From assembly GCA_022561355.1 (NCBI GenBank), contig JADFRJ010000089.1, forward strand, positions 1-8,755: 8,755 bases of DNA, given 5' to 3'. This document shows, in pieces, positions 1-5,108 of the stretch. The position numbers and the translations under genes are program-made. The notes below the pieces were generated by a model, which ran no database searches, had not been told where the DNA came from, and was given only the letters and a program-made list of their open reading frames with translations. The DNA is from Chloroflexota bacterium (lineage in GTDB: Bacteria > Chloroflexota > Dehalococcoidia > DSTF01 > RBG-16-68-14). Each line of letters begins with the position of its first letter. Positions within the stretch are counted from its first letter, which is position 1.

Positions 1-392
1 TCGTCCGGCCCGGCATGCGCGCCAACCACACGCTCAACACGTGGTTGCTGGAGCGTGAGGGCGGCCTAACGTACGCGGGTGGGACGCCGGGCGCCGACTA
101 CCAGGTCCAGGTCAATCTCCAGATCATCAGCGGCCTCGTAGACTTCCAGCTCAATCCTCAGGCGGCCATCAACGCTCCCAAGTGGGTCCTCACCGGCCCC
201 GGCGATCTAGCGCTCGAAGCCCGCTTCCCTGACGCCACGTTCCAGGAGCTGGAGCGGCGCGGCCACACTGTTGTGCGCGGCGCCGACTGGGAGACAACGC
301 TCTGCCGTGCACAGCTGGTCGGACGCCACGCGGACGGCACGCTCGTCGCCGCTTCGGACGCGCGCGCTGAGGGTACGGCGCTTTCGTTCTAA
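1..392 (+). CDS. Gamma-glutamyltransferase family protein, C-terminal fragment (5' end outside window)
   Basis: This is the C-terminal end of a gamma-glutamyltransferase (Ntn-hydrolase), which transfers or hydrolyses gamma-glutamyl groups, for example of glutathione; many family members are periplasmic or exported. The reading frame is open from base 3 and ends with TAA at 390-392. The visible part carries the small-subunit signature RPGMRANHTLN, then GTPGADYQVQ (the family's GSPGG/GTPGG oxyanion-hole and substrate-binding segment, here with Ala for the second Gly), then a stretch ending NPQAAINAPKW, typical of the strand and helix after it. It lacks the large subunit and the catalytic Thr, which would lie upstream. 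The ATG at 15 is internal and not a start. The gene could act on another gamma-glutamyl or acyl substrate, since many environmental homologues are uncharacterised. A terminator-like stem-loop follows about 64 bases after the stop. Confidence 0.88.
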   Translation, partial: VRPGMRANHTLNTWLLEREGGLTYAGGTPGADYQVQVNLQIISGLVDFQLNPQAAINAPKWVLTGPGDLALEARFPDATFQELERRGHTVVRGADWETTLCRAQLVGRHADGTLVAASDARAEGTALSF

Positions 393-423
393 CCGGTGCT
401 GGGAAGAACCCCGATCAACGTGC

Positions 424-429
424 TAGACT
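424..429 (+). promoter_or_regulatory. Possible extended -10 promoter element
   Basis: TG at 421-422, one base, then TAGACT at 424-429 fits an extended -10 element (four of six matches to TATAAT). I see no convincing -35. A start near 436 would place the structured leader at 433-493 at the front of the reductase transcript. This is a weak single-motif call; the element could also occur by chance. Confidence 0.2.
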
Positions 430-432
430 AGG

Positions 433-493
433 ACGCCCGCGAGGCGGGCGTGCACCCGCCAGGTTGCTTAGCAGCCGGGCGGACATCTTTTCT
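433..493 (+). terminator. Terminator or attenuator-like leader between gamma-glutamyltransferase and reductase genes
   Basis: Bases 456-467 pair with 471-482 in a stem of eleven pairs (one G-U) with a single A-G mismatch and the loop TTA. Three bases later comes TCTTTTCT (486-493), so the element looks like an intrinsic terminator. Upstream, 433-440 pairs perfectly with 444-451 around the loop GAG. Bases 443-448 can instead pair with 455-460, which is the 5' arm of the terminator stem. The three pairings are mutually exclusive in the order expected for anti-antiterminator, antiterminator and terminator. The simple reading is the terminator of the gamma-glutamyltransferase gene. The attenuator reading is favoured by position: only about 30 bases separate the T tract from the next start codon, leaving little room for a separate promoter. 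No known riboswitch class was recognised. Confidence 0.55.
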
Positions 494-504
494 GATTCGA
501 TATT

Positions 505-516
505 GAGGGAGGCGAG
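505..516 (+). promoter_or_regulatory. Ribosome binding site of the SDR gene
   Basis: GAGGGAGG (505-512) is a strong Shine-Dalgarno match ten bases ahead of the ATG at 523. It fixes the start of the reductase gene and contrasts with several genes here that lack any such site. Confidence 0.7.
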
Positions 517-522
517 AGACAG

Positions 523-1269
523 ATGGAGCGGCTGGATGGACAGGTAGCGATCGTCACAGGAGCGTCGCGGGGTATTGGGCGCGCCGTCGCCAAGGAACTC
601 GCGGACTACGGCGCCTCGGTCGTCGTCAACTACAACCAGAGTAAGGACCAGGCAGATGCGCTCGTCAAGCAGATCACAGCCGATGGCTCACAAGCGATCG
701 CCGTGCGCGCCGACGTAGGTCAGCCCGACGACGCGAAGGCGCTGATCGAAACGGCCATCAAGGAGTACGAGCGGATCGATATTCTCGTCAACAACGCCGG
801 CGTCAACCGCGACAAGACCCTGCGCCGCATGGCCTCTGAGGAGTGGGATGAGGTCATCCGGACCGACCTCAACAGCGCATTCTACTGCTCATCTGCCGCC
901 ATCCCACACATGATCGAGGCCAAATACGGGCGCATCATCAACATGTCCAGCATCATCGGCCAGATGGGCAACGTCGGCCAGTCCAACTACGCCGCCGCCA
1001 AGGCGGGATTGATCGCCTTCACCAAGTCCGCCGCCCAGGAACTGGCCCGCTACAACATCACGGTCAACGCCATGTGCCCCGGCTTCATAGAAACCGACAT
1101 GGTGCTGGCCCTCAGCGACGAAGTAAAGGAATCGCTCATCGCAAAGATTCCGCTTGGCCGCTTCGGAAAGCCGGAAGAAGTCGCGACGTTCATTCGCTAT
1201 CTCGTCACCGAGGGCCAATGGATCACCGGCCAGCAACTCAACCCCAACGGCGGGATGTACATGTACTAG
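523..1269 (+). CDS. SDR-family 3-oxoacyl-ACP / acetoacetyl-CoA reductase (FabG/PhaB-like)
   Basis: A 248-residue classical short-chain dehydrogenase/reductase, predicted to reduce a 3-oxoacyl thioester to the (R)-3-hydroxy form with NAD(P)H in the cytosol. The cofactor motif TGASRGIG is at residues 12-19 and NNAG at 90-93. The catalytic residues Ser143, Tyr156 and Lys160 are in place. The tetrad Asn normally found in a TNL segment is Asp115 here (RTDLNS). The Arg16 after TGAS fits NADPH preference, though not decisively. The C-terminus ITGQQLNPNGGMYM resembles the FabG/PhaB group, and length is normal. It starts at ATG 523 behind a strong ribosome binding site and is 35 bases ahead of a kinase gene, with which it probably shares a transcript. 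No PHA synthase or thiolase is visible, so a role in polyhydroxyalkanoate synthesis is not supported; it could serve fatty-acid or secondary metabolism. Confidence 0.9.
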   Translation: MERLDGQVAIVTGASRGIGRAVAKELADYGASVVVNYNQSKDQADALVKQITADGSQAIAVRADVGQPDDAKALIETAIKEYERIDILVNNAGVNRDKTLRRMASEEWDEVIRTDLNSAFYCSSAAIPHMIEAKYGRIINMSSIIGQMGNVGQSNYAAAKAGLIAFTKSAAQELARYNITVNAMCPGFIETDMVLALSDEVKESLIAKIPLGRFGKPEEVATFIRYLVTEGQWITGQQLNPNGGMYMY

Positions 1270-1271
1270 CA

Positions 1272-1291
1272 GCTGACCCGTCATGGTCAGC
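1272..1291 (+). other. Intercistronic stem-loop directly before the kinase ribosome binding site
   Basis: Bases 1272-1278 (GCTGACC) pair perfectly with 1285-1291 (GGTCAGC) around a six-base loop. The hairpin starts two bases after the reductase stop codon and ends one base before the Shine-Dalgarno sequence of the next gene. There is no T tract, so it does not look like a terminator. It could stabilise the upstream message or adjust translation of the kinase; this is inferred from position only. Confidence 0.5.
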
Positions 1292-1292
1292 C

Positions 1293-1298
1293 GGAGGA
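1293..1298 (+). promoter_or_regulatory. Ribosome binding site that sets the TTG start of the kinase gene
   Basis: GGAGGA lies six bases ahead of TTG 1305-1307. Because no ATG or GTG occurs in frame near the start of the conserved domain, and the frame otherwise runs back into the reductase gene, this site decides the start. Confidence 0.75.
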
Positions 1299-1304
1299 AC
1301 GCAC

Positions 1305-2408
1305 TTGTCCGACCTCAATATCCCAGCATCGAACGAAGTCACCGCCGAGTGGCTCACCAGCGCCCTGCGCAGCGGCGGGACGATCAAAGACGCCAGCGTC
1401 ACGTCGTTCGAGTTCGAAGGCGATATCGCGGCCGGCGTTGGTTTCATGGGCCTGCTCGCCAAGATCACGCCTACGTACGACCAGGCGGAGGAGGGCGCTC
1501 CGGCTTCGATCATCGCCAAGTTCCCTGCTGCGGCCCCCGATAACCGCGAGATCGCCGAGGTCTTCCGCTTCTACGAGATCGAAACGCGCTTCTACCAACA
1601 GATCGCGGTCGAAGTCGAACTCAACACCCCCAAGCTGTACTACGGCGACATCGACCTCAAATCGGGCGACTTCATCCTCTTGCTCCAAGACCTCGCGCCC
1701 GCCCAAGTCGCCGACCAGATCGCCGGCCTCACCGCCGAACAGTCGGAGCTGGCGATCCGCGAGCTGGCGGAGTTCCAGGCTGCGTGGTGGGAACATCCGC
1801 GCCTTCAGGAACTCGACTGGATGTGGGCGATGAACCACCCCGTCCGCGCAGGCGCTTCTCAGCAGTCCTACCAGCGAGCTTGGGGTCCCTTCGTCGAGAG
1901 CTTCGGGGCCAGCATATCGCCGGAGATCCTGGATATCGGCGAGCGGTTTGGCCAGCAGATCACCGCCATCCTGGACCGGATGGCCAAGCCGCCACTGACG
2001 ATCAGCCACGGCGACTACCGGCCCGACAACCTCTTCTTCGCCACGTCTGACGGCGGCGCGCCGCTGACCGTTATCGACTGGCAGATCATGAGCATCGGCC
2101 GTGGCACGTTCGATTTCGCCTACTTCATGGACGGCTCCCTGCCGCCTGCCGACCGCAAGGCGCGCGAAGGGGACCTCCTGAAGATGTACCACGGCATCCT
2201 CGTCGAACGCGGCGTCAAGAACTACAGCTACGACGAGTGCTGGGAGGACTACCGCATCTCCTCACTCTTCTGCTGGCTCTACACCGTGATCGCTCTCGGT
2301 ACGCTCGATGTCGCCAACGAGCGCGGCCTCGCGCTCTTCACGGCGAACATCGAGCGCAACAGCGCCGCGCTCCTCGACTTGAACGCCAGCGAACTGCTCC
2401 CGTCGTAG
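1305..2408 (+). CDS. APH/EcKL-like phosphotransferase (kinase-fold)
   Basis: A 367-residue protein of the aminoglycoside-phosphotransferase/ecdysteroid-kinase-like (DUF1679-type) fold, predicted to phosphorylate a small molecule from ATP. The N-lobe Lys is probably Lys72 in IIAKFP. The hinge-like segment FILLLQDLAP follows, then the catalytic loop HGDYRPDN (His235, Asp237, Asn242) and the metal-binding Asp258 in VIDWQ. The C-terminal part, with FDFAYFM and a helical region around DYRISSLFCWLY, matches this group rather than drug-resistance APHs. The start is taken as TTG 1305, six bases after GGAGGA; an in-frame ATG at 1074 exists but would overlap the reductase gene by almost 200 bases with reductase-shadow sequence. 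Bacterial members often lie near SDR and acyl-CoA genes, as here. The substrate is unknown, and I infer no antibiotic resistance. Confidence 0.87.
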   Translation: MSDLNIPASNEVTAEWLTSALRSGGTIKDASVTSFEFEGDIAAGVGFMGLLAKITPTYDQAEEGAPASIIAKFPAAAPDNREIAEVFRFYEIETRFYQQIAVEVELNTPKLYYGDIDLKSGDFILLLQDLAPAQVADQIAGLTAEQSELAIRELAEFQAAWWEHPRLQELDWMWAMNHPVRAGASQQSYQRAWGPFVESFGASISPEILDIGERFGQQITAILDRMAKPPLTISHGDYRPDNLFFATSDGGAPLTVIDWQIMSIGRGTFDFAYFMDGSLPPADRKAREGDLLKMYHGILVERGVKNYSYDECWEDYRISSLFCWLYTVIALGTLDVANERGLALFTANIERNSAALLDLNASELLPS

Positions 2409-2418
2409 ACCTCCGCGA

Positions 2419-3216
2419 ATGACGCTCCACCAAGTCGACACCGAGTACCAGTTCGACCACGTCATGACTGGCGAGATCCTGCCGGACCTGGATTTCCTCT
2501 GGAACCGCATGACGGACGCCACCGTCGAGACCGTCGCGGGGCTACGCAAAGGCCGCGTGCTCGATGTCGGCTCCGGCGCGTCCAAGGAGCTGGTGCGGCT
2601 CGCGAGCATGGGATGGGAAGCGTGGGCTGTCGACCCCTCAGCGCACATGCTCGGCATGTCGCAGATGACGGGCGACGACGCGCGAGCCTCGATCAAACTC
2701 GTCCGCGCCATCGGCGAGCGCCTGCCGTTCGCGGACGGCTCGCTCGACGTCGTCTACTGCCAGGCCGCCCTCGACCACTTCGCCGACCGCCACGCCTTTA
2801 TGAGCGAGGCGGCTCGCATCGTCAAGCCCACGGGGCGCGTGGTCATCTCGCTCAACAACTTCGAAGGTCTCGCCTGCAAATTGGGTCGCAGGCTCCACCC
2901 GCTGGCGAAGGCGACCCGGCTGCATCATTGCGCCGACTGGCCCTGCTGGAACATCCCGCCCGACCACACGTTCAAGGGCGACTGGCCGCTCGTGAAAACG
3001 CTGGGAGGCGACAATCTCGTGCTGGAGGAGGCCTATGGGGTGTCGCTGCTCTGCATGCTCTACGGCTGGGGCCACCTGCTTCGCCTGCTCCCCCAGGGCA
3101 TCGCCACGCGCCTCCTCCACACCGCCGACCGCATCGCCCACAGCAGGCCGGCGCTCAGCGACGTGATCGTGTCGGTCTGGCGTCCCGTGTCTCAGCCAGA
3201 GATCGCGGCTTCGTAG
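2419..3216 (+). CDS. Class I SAM-dependent methyltransferase
   Basis: A 265-residue protein with a Rossmann-type methyltransferase core, predicted to move a methyl group from S-adenosylmethionine to an unknown acceptor. Motif I is VLDVGSGA (residues 47-54), with the acidic residue that binds the SAM ribose at Asp72 in WAVDPS. ERLPFADGSLDVVYC (100-114) is the typical segment around motif II, followed by ALDHF and the motif III strand ARIVKPTGRVVISL (132-145). The C-terminal third (about 150-265) has His and Trp-rich stretches and two hydrophobic segments near 205-228 that may form the acceptor site; it is not a clear membrane domain. The gene begins ten bases after the kinase stop with no good ribosome binding site, so translation may depend on coupling. 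Its 3' end overlaps the convergent thioesterase gene by 25 bases. Confidence 0.85.
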   Translation: MTLHQVDTEYQFDHVMTGEILPDLDFLWNRMTDATVETVAGLRKGRVLDVGSGASKELVRLASMGWEAWAVDPSAHMLGMSQMTGDDARASIKLVRAIGERLPFADGSLDVVYCQAALDHFADRHAFMSEAARIVKPTGRVVISLNNFEGLACKLGRRLHPLAKATRLHHCADWPCWNIPPDHTFKGDWPLVKTLGGDNLVLEEAYGVSLLCMLYGWGHLLRLLPQGIATRLLHTADRIAHSRPALSDVIVSVWRPVSQPEIAAS

Positions 3217-3644
3217 TTCCGCCGTAGCGCTTCGGCCTGTTTGCCTCGTACCCGCGCAAACATGCCCTCAGCCTCCGCTAGCAGCACGCCAGCGGCCGTC
3301 CGTAATTCCGACTGCAACAGGATGAACCGGCCTCTGTCTCGCGTCACCCAACCCGAAACAGCCAGCGGCTCGCCCAACGGCACGCTGTCGCGGAACCGCA
3401 CCGTGAGCTTCGCCGTCATCGCCCAGATGCCCTGGCCGTAGACGGCCCATCCCATCGCTTCGTCCAGCATCGTCGCGACCGCTCCGCCGTGCGCCTGGCC
3501 CGGGAAGCCCTGTAGGTAGTCGGGGATCGCAAACTCTGCCGTCGCCCGGTCTCCTTCGACGCTGAAGTGCATGTGCAGGCCACGTGGGTTCTCTTCGCCG
3601 CACGCGAAGCAGAGCTTGGCTGCGACCGGCCGCTCGTCAGCCAC
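3192..3644 (-). CDS. PaaI-like hotdog-fold thioesterase
   Basis: A 150-residue hotdog-fold protein, predicted to hydrolyse an acyl-CoA thioester in the cytosol. It shows the N-terminal signature CFACGEENPRGL (residues 12-23) common to PaaI-type thioesterases, and the central helix segment AHGGAVATMLDEAMG (51-65) with His52, Gly53-Gly54 and the likely catalytic Asp61. The strand LTVRFRDSVPLGEPL follows, as in the 4HBT family. The start is GTG 3644, overlapping the stop of the upstream hydratase gene by eight bases; an AGGT lies about eleven bases ahead of it, so translational coupling is likely. Its stop lies inside the 3' end of the convergent methyltransferase gene. The order regulator, two MaoC-like genes, thioesterase suggests it releases or edits an acyl-CoA intermediate. 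The substrate is not predictable. Confidence 0.88.
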   Translation of the reverse strand: MADERPVAAKLCFACGEENPRGLHMHFSVEGDRATAEFAIPDYLQGFPGQAHGGAVATMLDEAMGWAVYGQGIWAMTAKLTVRFRDSVPLGEPLAVSGWVTRDRGRFILLQSELRTAAGVLLAEAEGMFARVRGKQAEALRRNYEAAISG

Positions 3645-4068
3645 CAGCAGCTACCTGCGCCGTGCCGCTGATCAACACCTCGCCGTCCTGGTTCCTGCAT
3701 TCGACGGCATATCTATATGCCGCGCCGTCAGCGCTCTCCTGGGGAGTGGCGCTAGCCGTCAGTGCCTTTGCACTGGCCGTCAGTGCCTTCGCACTGGCCG
3801 TTACCGTGTCTGCCGTCCTGGCCGGCGCCCTGAACCGGACCTTCAGTTTGCCATTCGTCAGCCACGCCTCTCCCAGCGACGCGGCCATCATCTCTGAGAT
3901 CGTCGCCAGCACCAACATCCCGTGCGCGATCGTCCCGCCTAAGGGCGACGCCGCGGCGAACGCCTCGTCGACATGGATCGGGTTGTGGTCATCGGACGCA
4001 TCGGCGTACTCGTTCACCTGCTGCTGACTGAGTTGCTTGGTTACGGGCGCAACCGCTGGCGCAGTCAC
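3637..4068 (-). CDS. MaoC-like (R)-specific enoyl-CoA hydratase, HadB/PhaJ-like catalytic subunit
   Basis: A 143-residue single-hotdog MaoC-domain protein, predicted to hydrate trans-2-enoyl-CoA to (R)-3-hydroxyacyl-CoA, or the reverse. The hydratase-2 motif is clear: YADASDDHNPIHVDEAFA (residues 21-38) with Asp27 and His32 at the spacing of the catalytic pair in PhaJ, then GGTIAHGML (44-52). KLKVRFRAPARTADTVTA marks the next strand pair. An in-frame 21-bp tandem duplication then gives TASAKAL twice (about residues 90-106), lengthening the following strand or loop. The start GTG 4068 overlaps the TGA of the upstream HadA-like gene by four bases (GTGA), and its own stop overlaps the thioesterase start. 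It most likely pairs with the upstream protein as a heterodimer. An independent homodimer is the alternative. Confidence 0.88.
   Translation of the reverse strand: MTAPAVAPVTKQLSQQQVNEYADASDDHNPIHVDEAFAAASPLGGTIAHGMLVLATISEMMAASLGEAWLTNGKLKVRFRAPARTADTVTASAKALTASAKALTASATPQESADGAAYRYAVECRNQDGEVLISGTAQVAAGG
3755..3796. repeat. 21-bp in-frame tandem duplication, each unit containing a hairpin
   Basis: Units 3755-3775 and 3776-3796 differ at one base (T 3769 versus C 3790), and the first five bases of a third copy follow at 3797-3801. Each unit contains CAGTGC and GCACTG separated by four bases (3760-3775 and 3781-3796), so two nearly identical hairpins lie side by side. In the hydratase it encodes a repeated seven-residue block. 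The near identity points to recent slippage. Confidence 0.9.
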
Positions 4069-4493
4069 GCCTGGCGCTCCTGCTCCTGCCGCATCACCAC
4101 GGTCGTGCGGCCCGTCAGGGCGGGTTCGGTCCCATCGTTCGCGGTCACGTCGAACTGTAGCACCGCGATGATCAGGCCGCCGCGCTCAGAGCGCTGTGCG
4201 ATTCTGCCGGACAGTGTGAGCCTCGCCGATCTCGGCACGCCGGCCCGCATCTCGATCTCCTGGCCGGTGTGCAGGCTGCCGGGAGGCAGCTCTACCTCGT
4301 CCAACAGCGCGCCGAGCGCTCTCGCCGCGACGGCCAACGGCGGCGCGAGTCCGGTCTCATCGTAGACCGTGTTGCTGTCCCGGGTCGCGGAAGCGTAAGC
4401 ATTGAGGTATTCGCGCGTCAGGTCGAACGGCGGTGGGGAGAACTCGTGGCCCTTCGGCAGGTCGGAGAGGAGGGTTCGTGAAGGTGCTGCCAT
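4065..4493 (-). CDS. MaoC-like FAS1/HadA-type hotdog protein, probably the non-catalytic hydratase subunit
   Basis: A 142-residue hotdog protein resembling MaoC dehydratase N-terminal domains (FAS1-like, HadA). The segment YASATRDSNTVYDETGLAPPL (residues 33-53) lines up with the hydratase motif of the next gene, but the catalytic His position is Tyr44, while Asp39 is kept. LHTGQEIE (74-81) is the usual substrate-tunnel strand of HadA-like proteins. In mycobacterial HadAB/HadBC, the HadA or HadC subunit binds the acyl chain and HadB carries catalysis; the same split is inferred here because the two genes overlap by four bases. The start is ATG 4493, with no convincing ribosome binding site ahead of it. 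The octamer array at 4508-4555 lies in the short gap to the upstream regulator gene. Confidence 0.8.
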   Translation of the reverse strand: MAAPSRTLLSDLPKGHEFSPPPFDLTREYLNAYASATRDSNTVYDETGLAPPLAVAARALGALLDEVELPPGSLHTGQEIEMRAGVPRSARLTLSGRIAQRSERGGLIIAVLQFDVTANDGTEPALTGRTTVVMRQEQERQA

Positions 4494-4507
4494 CGGTACT
4501 GCTTGAC

Positions 4508-4555
4508 GAGCTGCGAAACTGCGCCGCTGCAGAGCTGCGCCGCTGTAGCGCTGCG
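4508..4555. repeat. Six consecutive octamer repeats with a CTG core
   Basis: Read in steps of eight from 4508 the bases are GAGCTGCG, AAACTGCG, CCGCTGCA, GAGCTGCG, CCGCTGTA and GCGCTGCG: every unit has CTG at positions 4-6. The array fills almost all of the 63-base gap between the regulator stop and the HadA-like start. On the sense (minus) strand the theme is a repeated CAG core. It may be a decayed tandem repeat or a multi-site binding region. Confidence 0.7.
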
Positions 4556-4556
4556 C

Positions 4557-4904
4557 CTAGGCGACGGGCGCTTCCATGTACTTGTAGCCCCACGCTTCGA
4601 TCCCGGAGAGCGCTTCGGCCAGCTCACGGCCCTTTGCTGTCAGGTCGTACTCTACCCACGGCGGCATCGTCTCGATGATGATGCGGTTAACGATCTCCAG
4701 CTCCTCTAAGTTCCTCAGTCGGTCGCGCAACGTCCGCGAATTGCAGCCGCCGATGGCCGTCGCCAGTTCGTTGAACCGGCGTTTCCCTGAGTGCAGCTCG
4801 TAGACGATATGGGGTACCCACTTCTGCCCTAGCAGCGCCAATGTAGCGCGCACCGGACAGAAAACGTCCTCAGCCGTGAAAGCGAGCCTGTGATCAATCG
4901 TCAT
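4557..4904 (-). CDS. HxlR-family winged-helix transcriptional regulator
   Basis: A 115-residue DNA-binding protein of the HxlR family, normally acting as a dimer. It shows the family's hallmarks in order: an N-terminal CPVRATLALLGQKWVPHIVYEL (from Cys16), the wing-side RRFNELATAIGG (42-53), the recognition-helix region SRTLRDRLRNLEELEIV (56-72), and PPWVEYDLTAKGREL (81-95), ending near EAWG. The single N-terminal Cys before Pro is a conserved feature used for thiol or aldehyde sensing in some members (YodB/HypR type); whether it senses anything here is unknown. It starts at ATG 4904 with no Shine-Dalgarno sequence, and a promoter-like pair lies just upstream. As the first gene before three hotdog genes and divergent from the DUF3179 gene, it probably controls one or both sides, possibly including itself. 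Confidence 0.92.
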   Translation of the reverse strand: MTIDHRLAFTAEDVFCPVRATLALLGQKWVPHIVYELHSGKRRFNELATAIGGCNSRTLRDRLRNLEELEIVNRIIIETMPPWVEYDLTAKGRELAEALSGIEAWGYKYMEAPVA

Positions 4905-5108
4905 GGCTAGGTGGCCACAGCATACTGAACCACACGAGGCGAGACAAGATGCCGTTCAGCCTACGTTAGCGCTTATCTTAGGCTGCTCTGGCCGCTTGGC
5001 TTCAAGGTTAGCTACGCCCATCCGCCAAAAAGGCAGCACTTCCGCAACACTTTCGGGTGATCAGTGTCACCTACGATCCGAACGGCGGTTCGCTACCCTG
5101 AGTTCAGC
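4905..5108. other. Divergent intergenic region between HxlR and DUF3179 genes
   Basis: This 204-base region is visibly more AT-rich than its surroundings and holds the start signals of both divergent genes. Besides the minus-strand promoter candidate, I see CTGAAC/GTTCAG (4925-4930 and 4954-4959), TGATCA (5058-5063) and, for the plus-strand gene, a TACCCT nine bases ahead of ATG 5109. None is strong. No small gene is evident. Confidence 0.5.
4911..4947 (-). promoter_or_regulatory. Candidate promoter and palindromic operator of the HxlR gene
   Basis: On the minus strand TTGTCT (4947-4942) and TATGCT (4924-4919) are separated by exactly 17 bases, a plausible -35/-10 pair. The perfect palindrome GTGGCCAC (4918-4911) comes immediately after, over the predicted start of transcription. 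A repressor bound there would block the promoter. The matches are partial and an eight-base palindrome is common by chance. The untranslated leader would be only about eight bases. Confidence 0.33.

Noticed and set aside
1074..1304. N-terminal extension of the kinase from ATG 1074
   Set aside because: It lies over the reductase gene in another frame and reads as Arg/His-rich shadow sequence; the ribosome binding site at 1293 supports TTG 1305.
1287..2192. Open frame of 301 codons on the minus strand, antisense to the kinase gene
   Set aside because: It mirrors the kinase codons, has no recognisable motifs and overlaps a gene with clear catalytic residues; long antisense frames are usual at this GC content.
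2638..3141. Open frame of 167 codons antisense to the methyltransferase
   Set aside because: No motifs, and it overlaps a gene with clear SAM-binding motifs.
3755..3796. CRISPR-like or attachment-site repeat
   Set aside because: There are only two directly adjacent copies without spacers, in frame inside a conserved gene, which fits local duplication.
5064..5108. GTG start for the DUF3179 gene adding 15 residues
   Set aside because: It would put a polar stretch ahead of a clean lipoprotein signal peptide that begins at ATG 5109.
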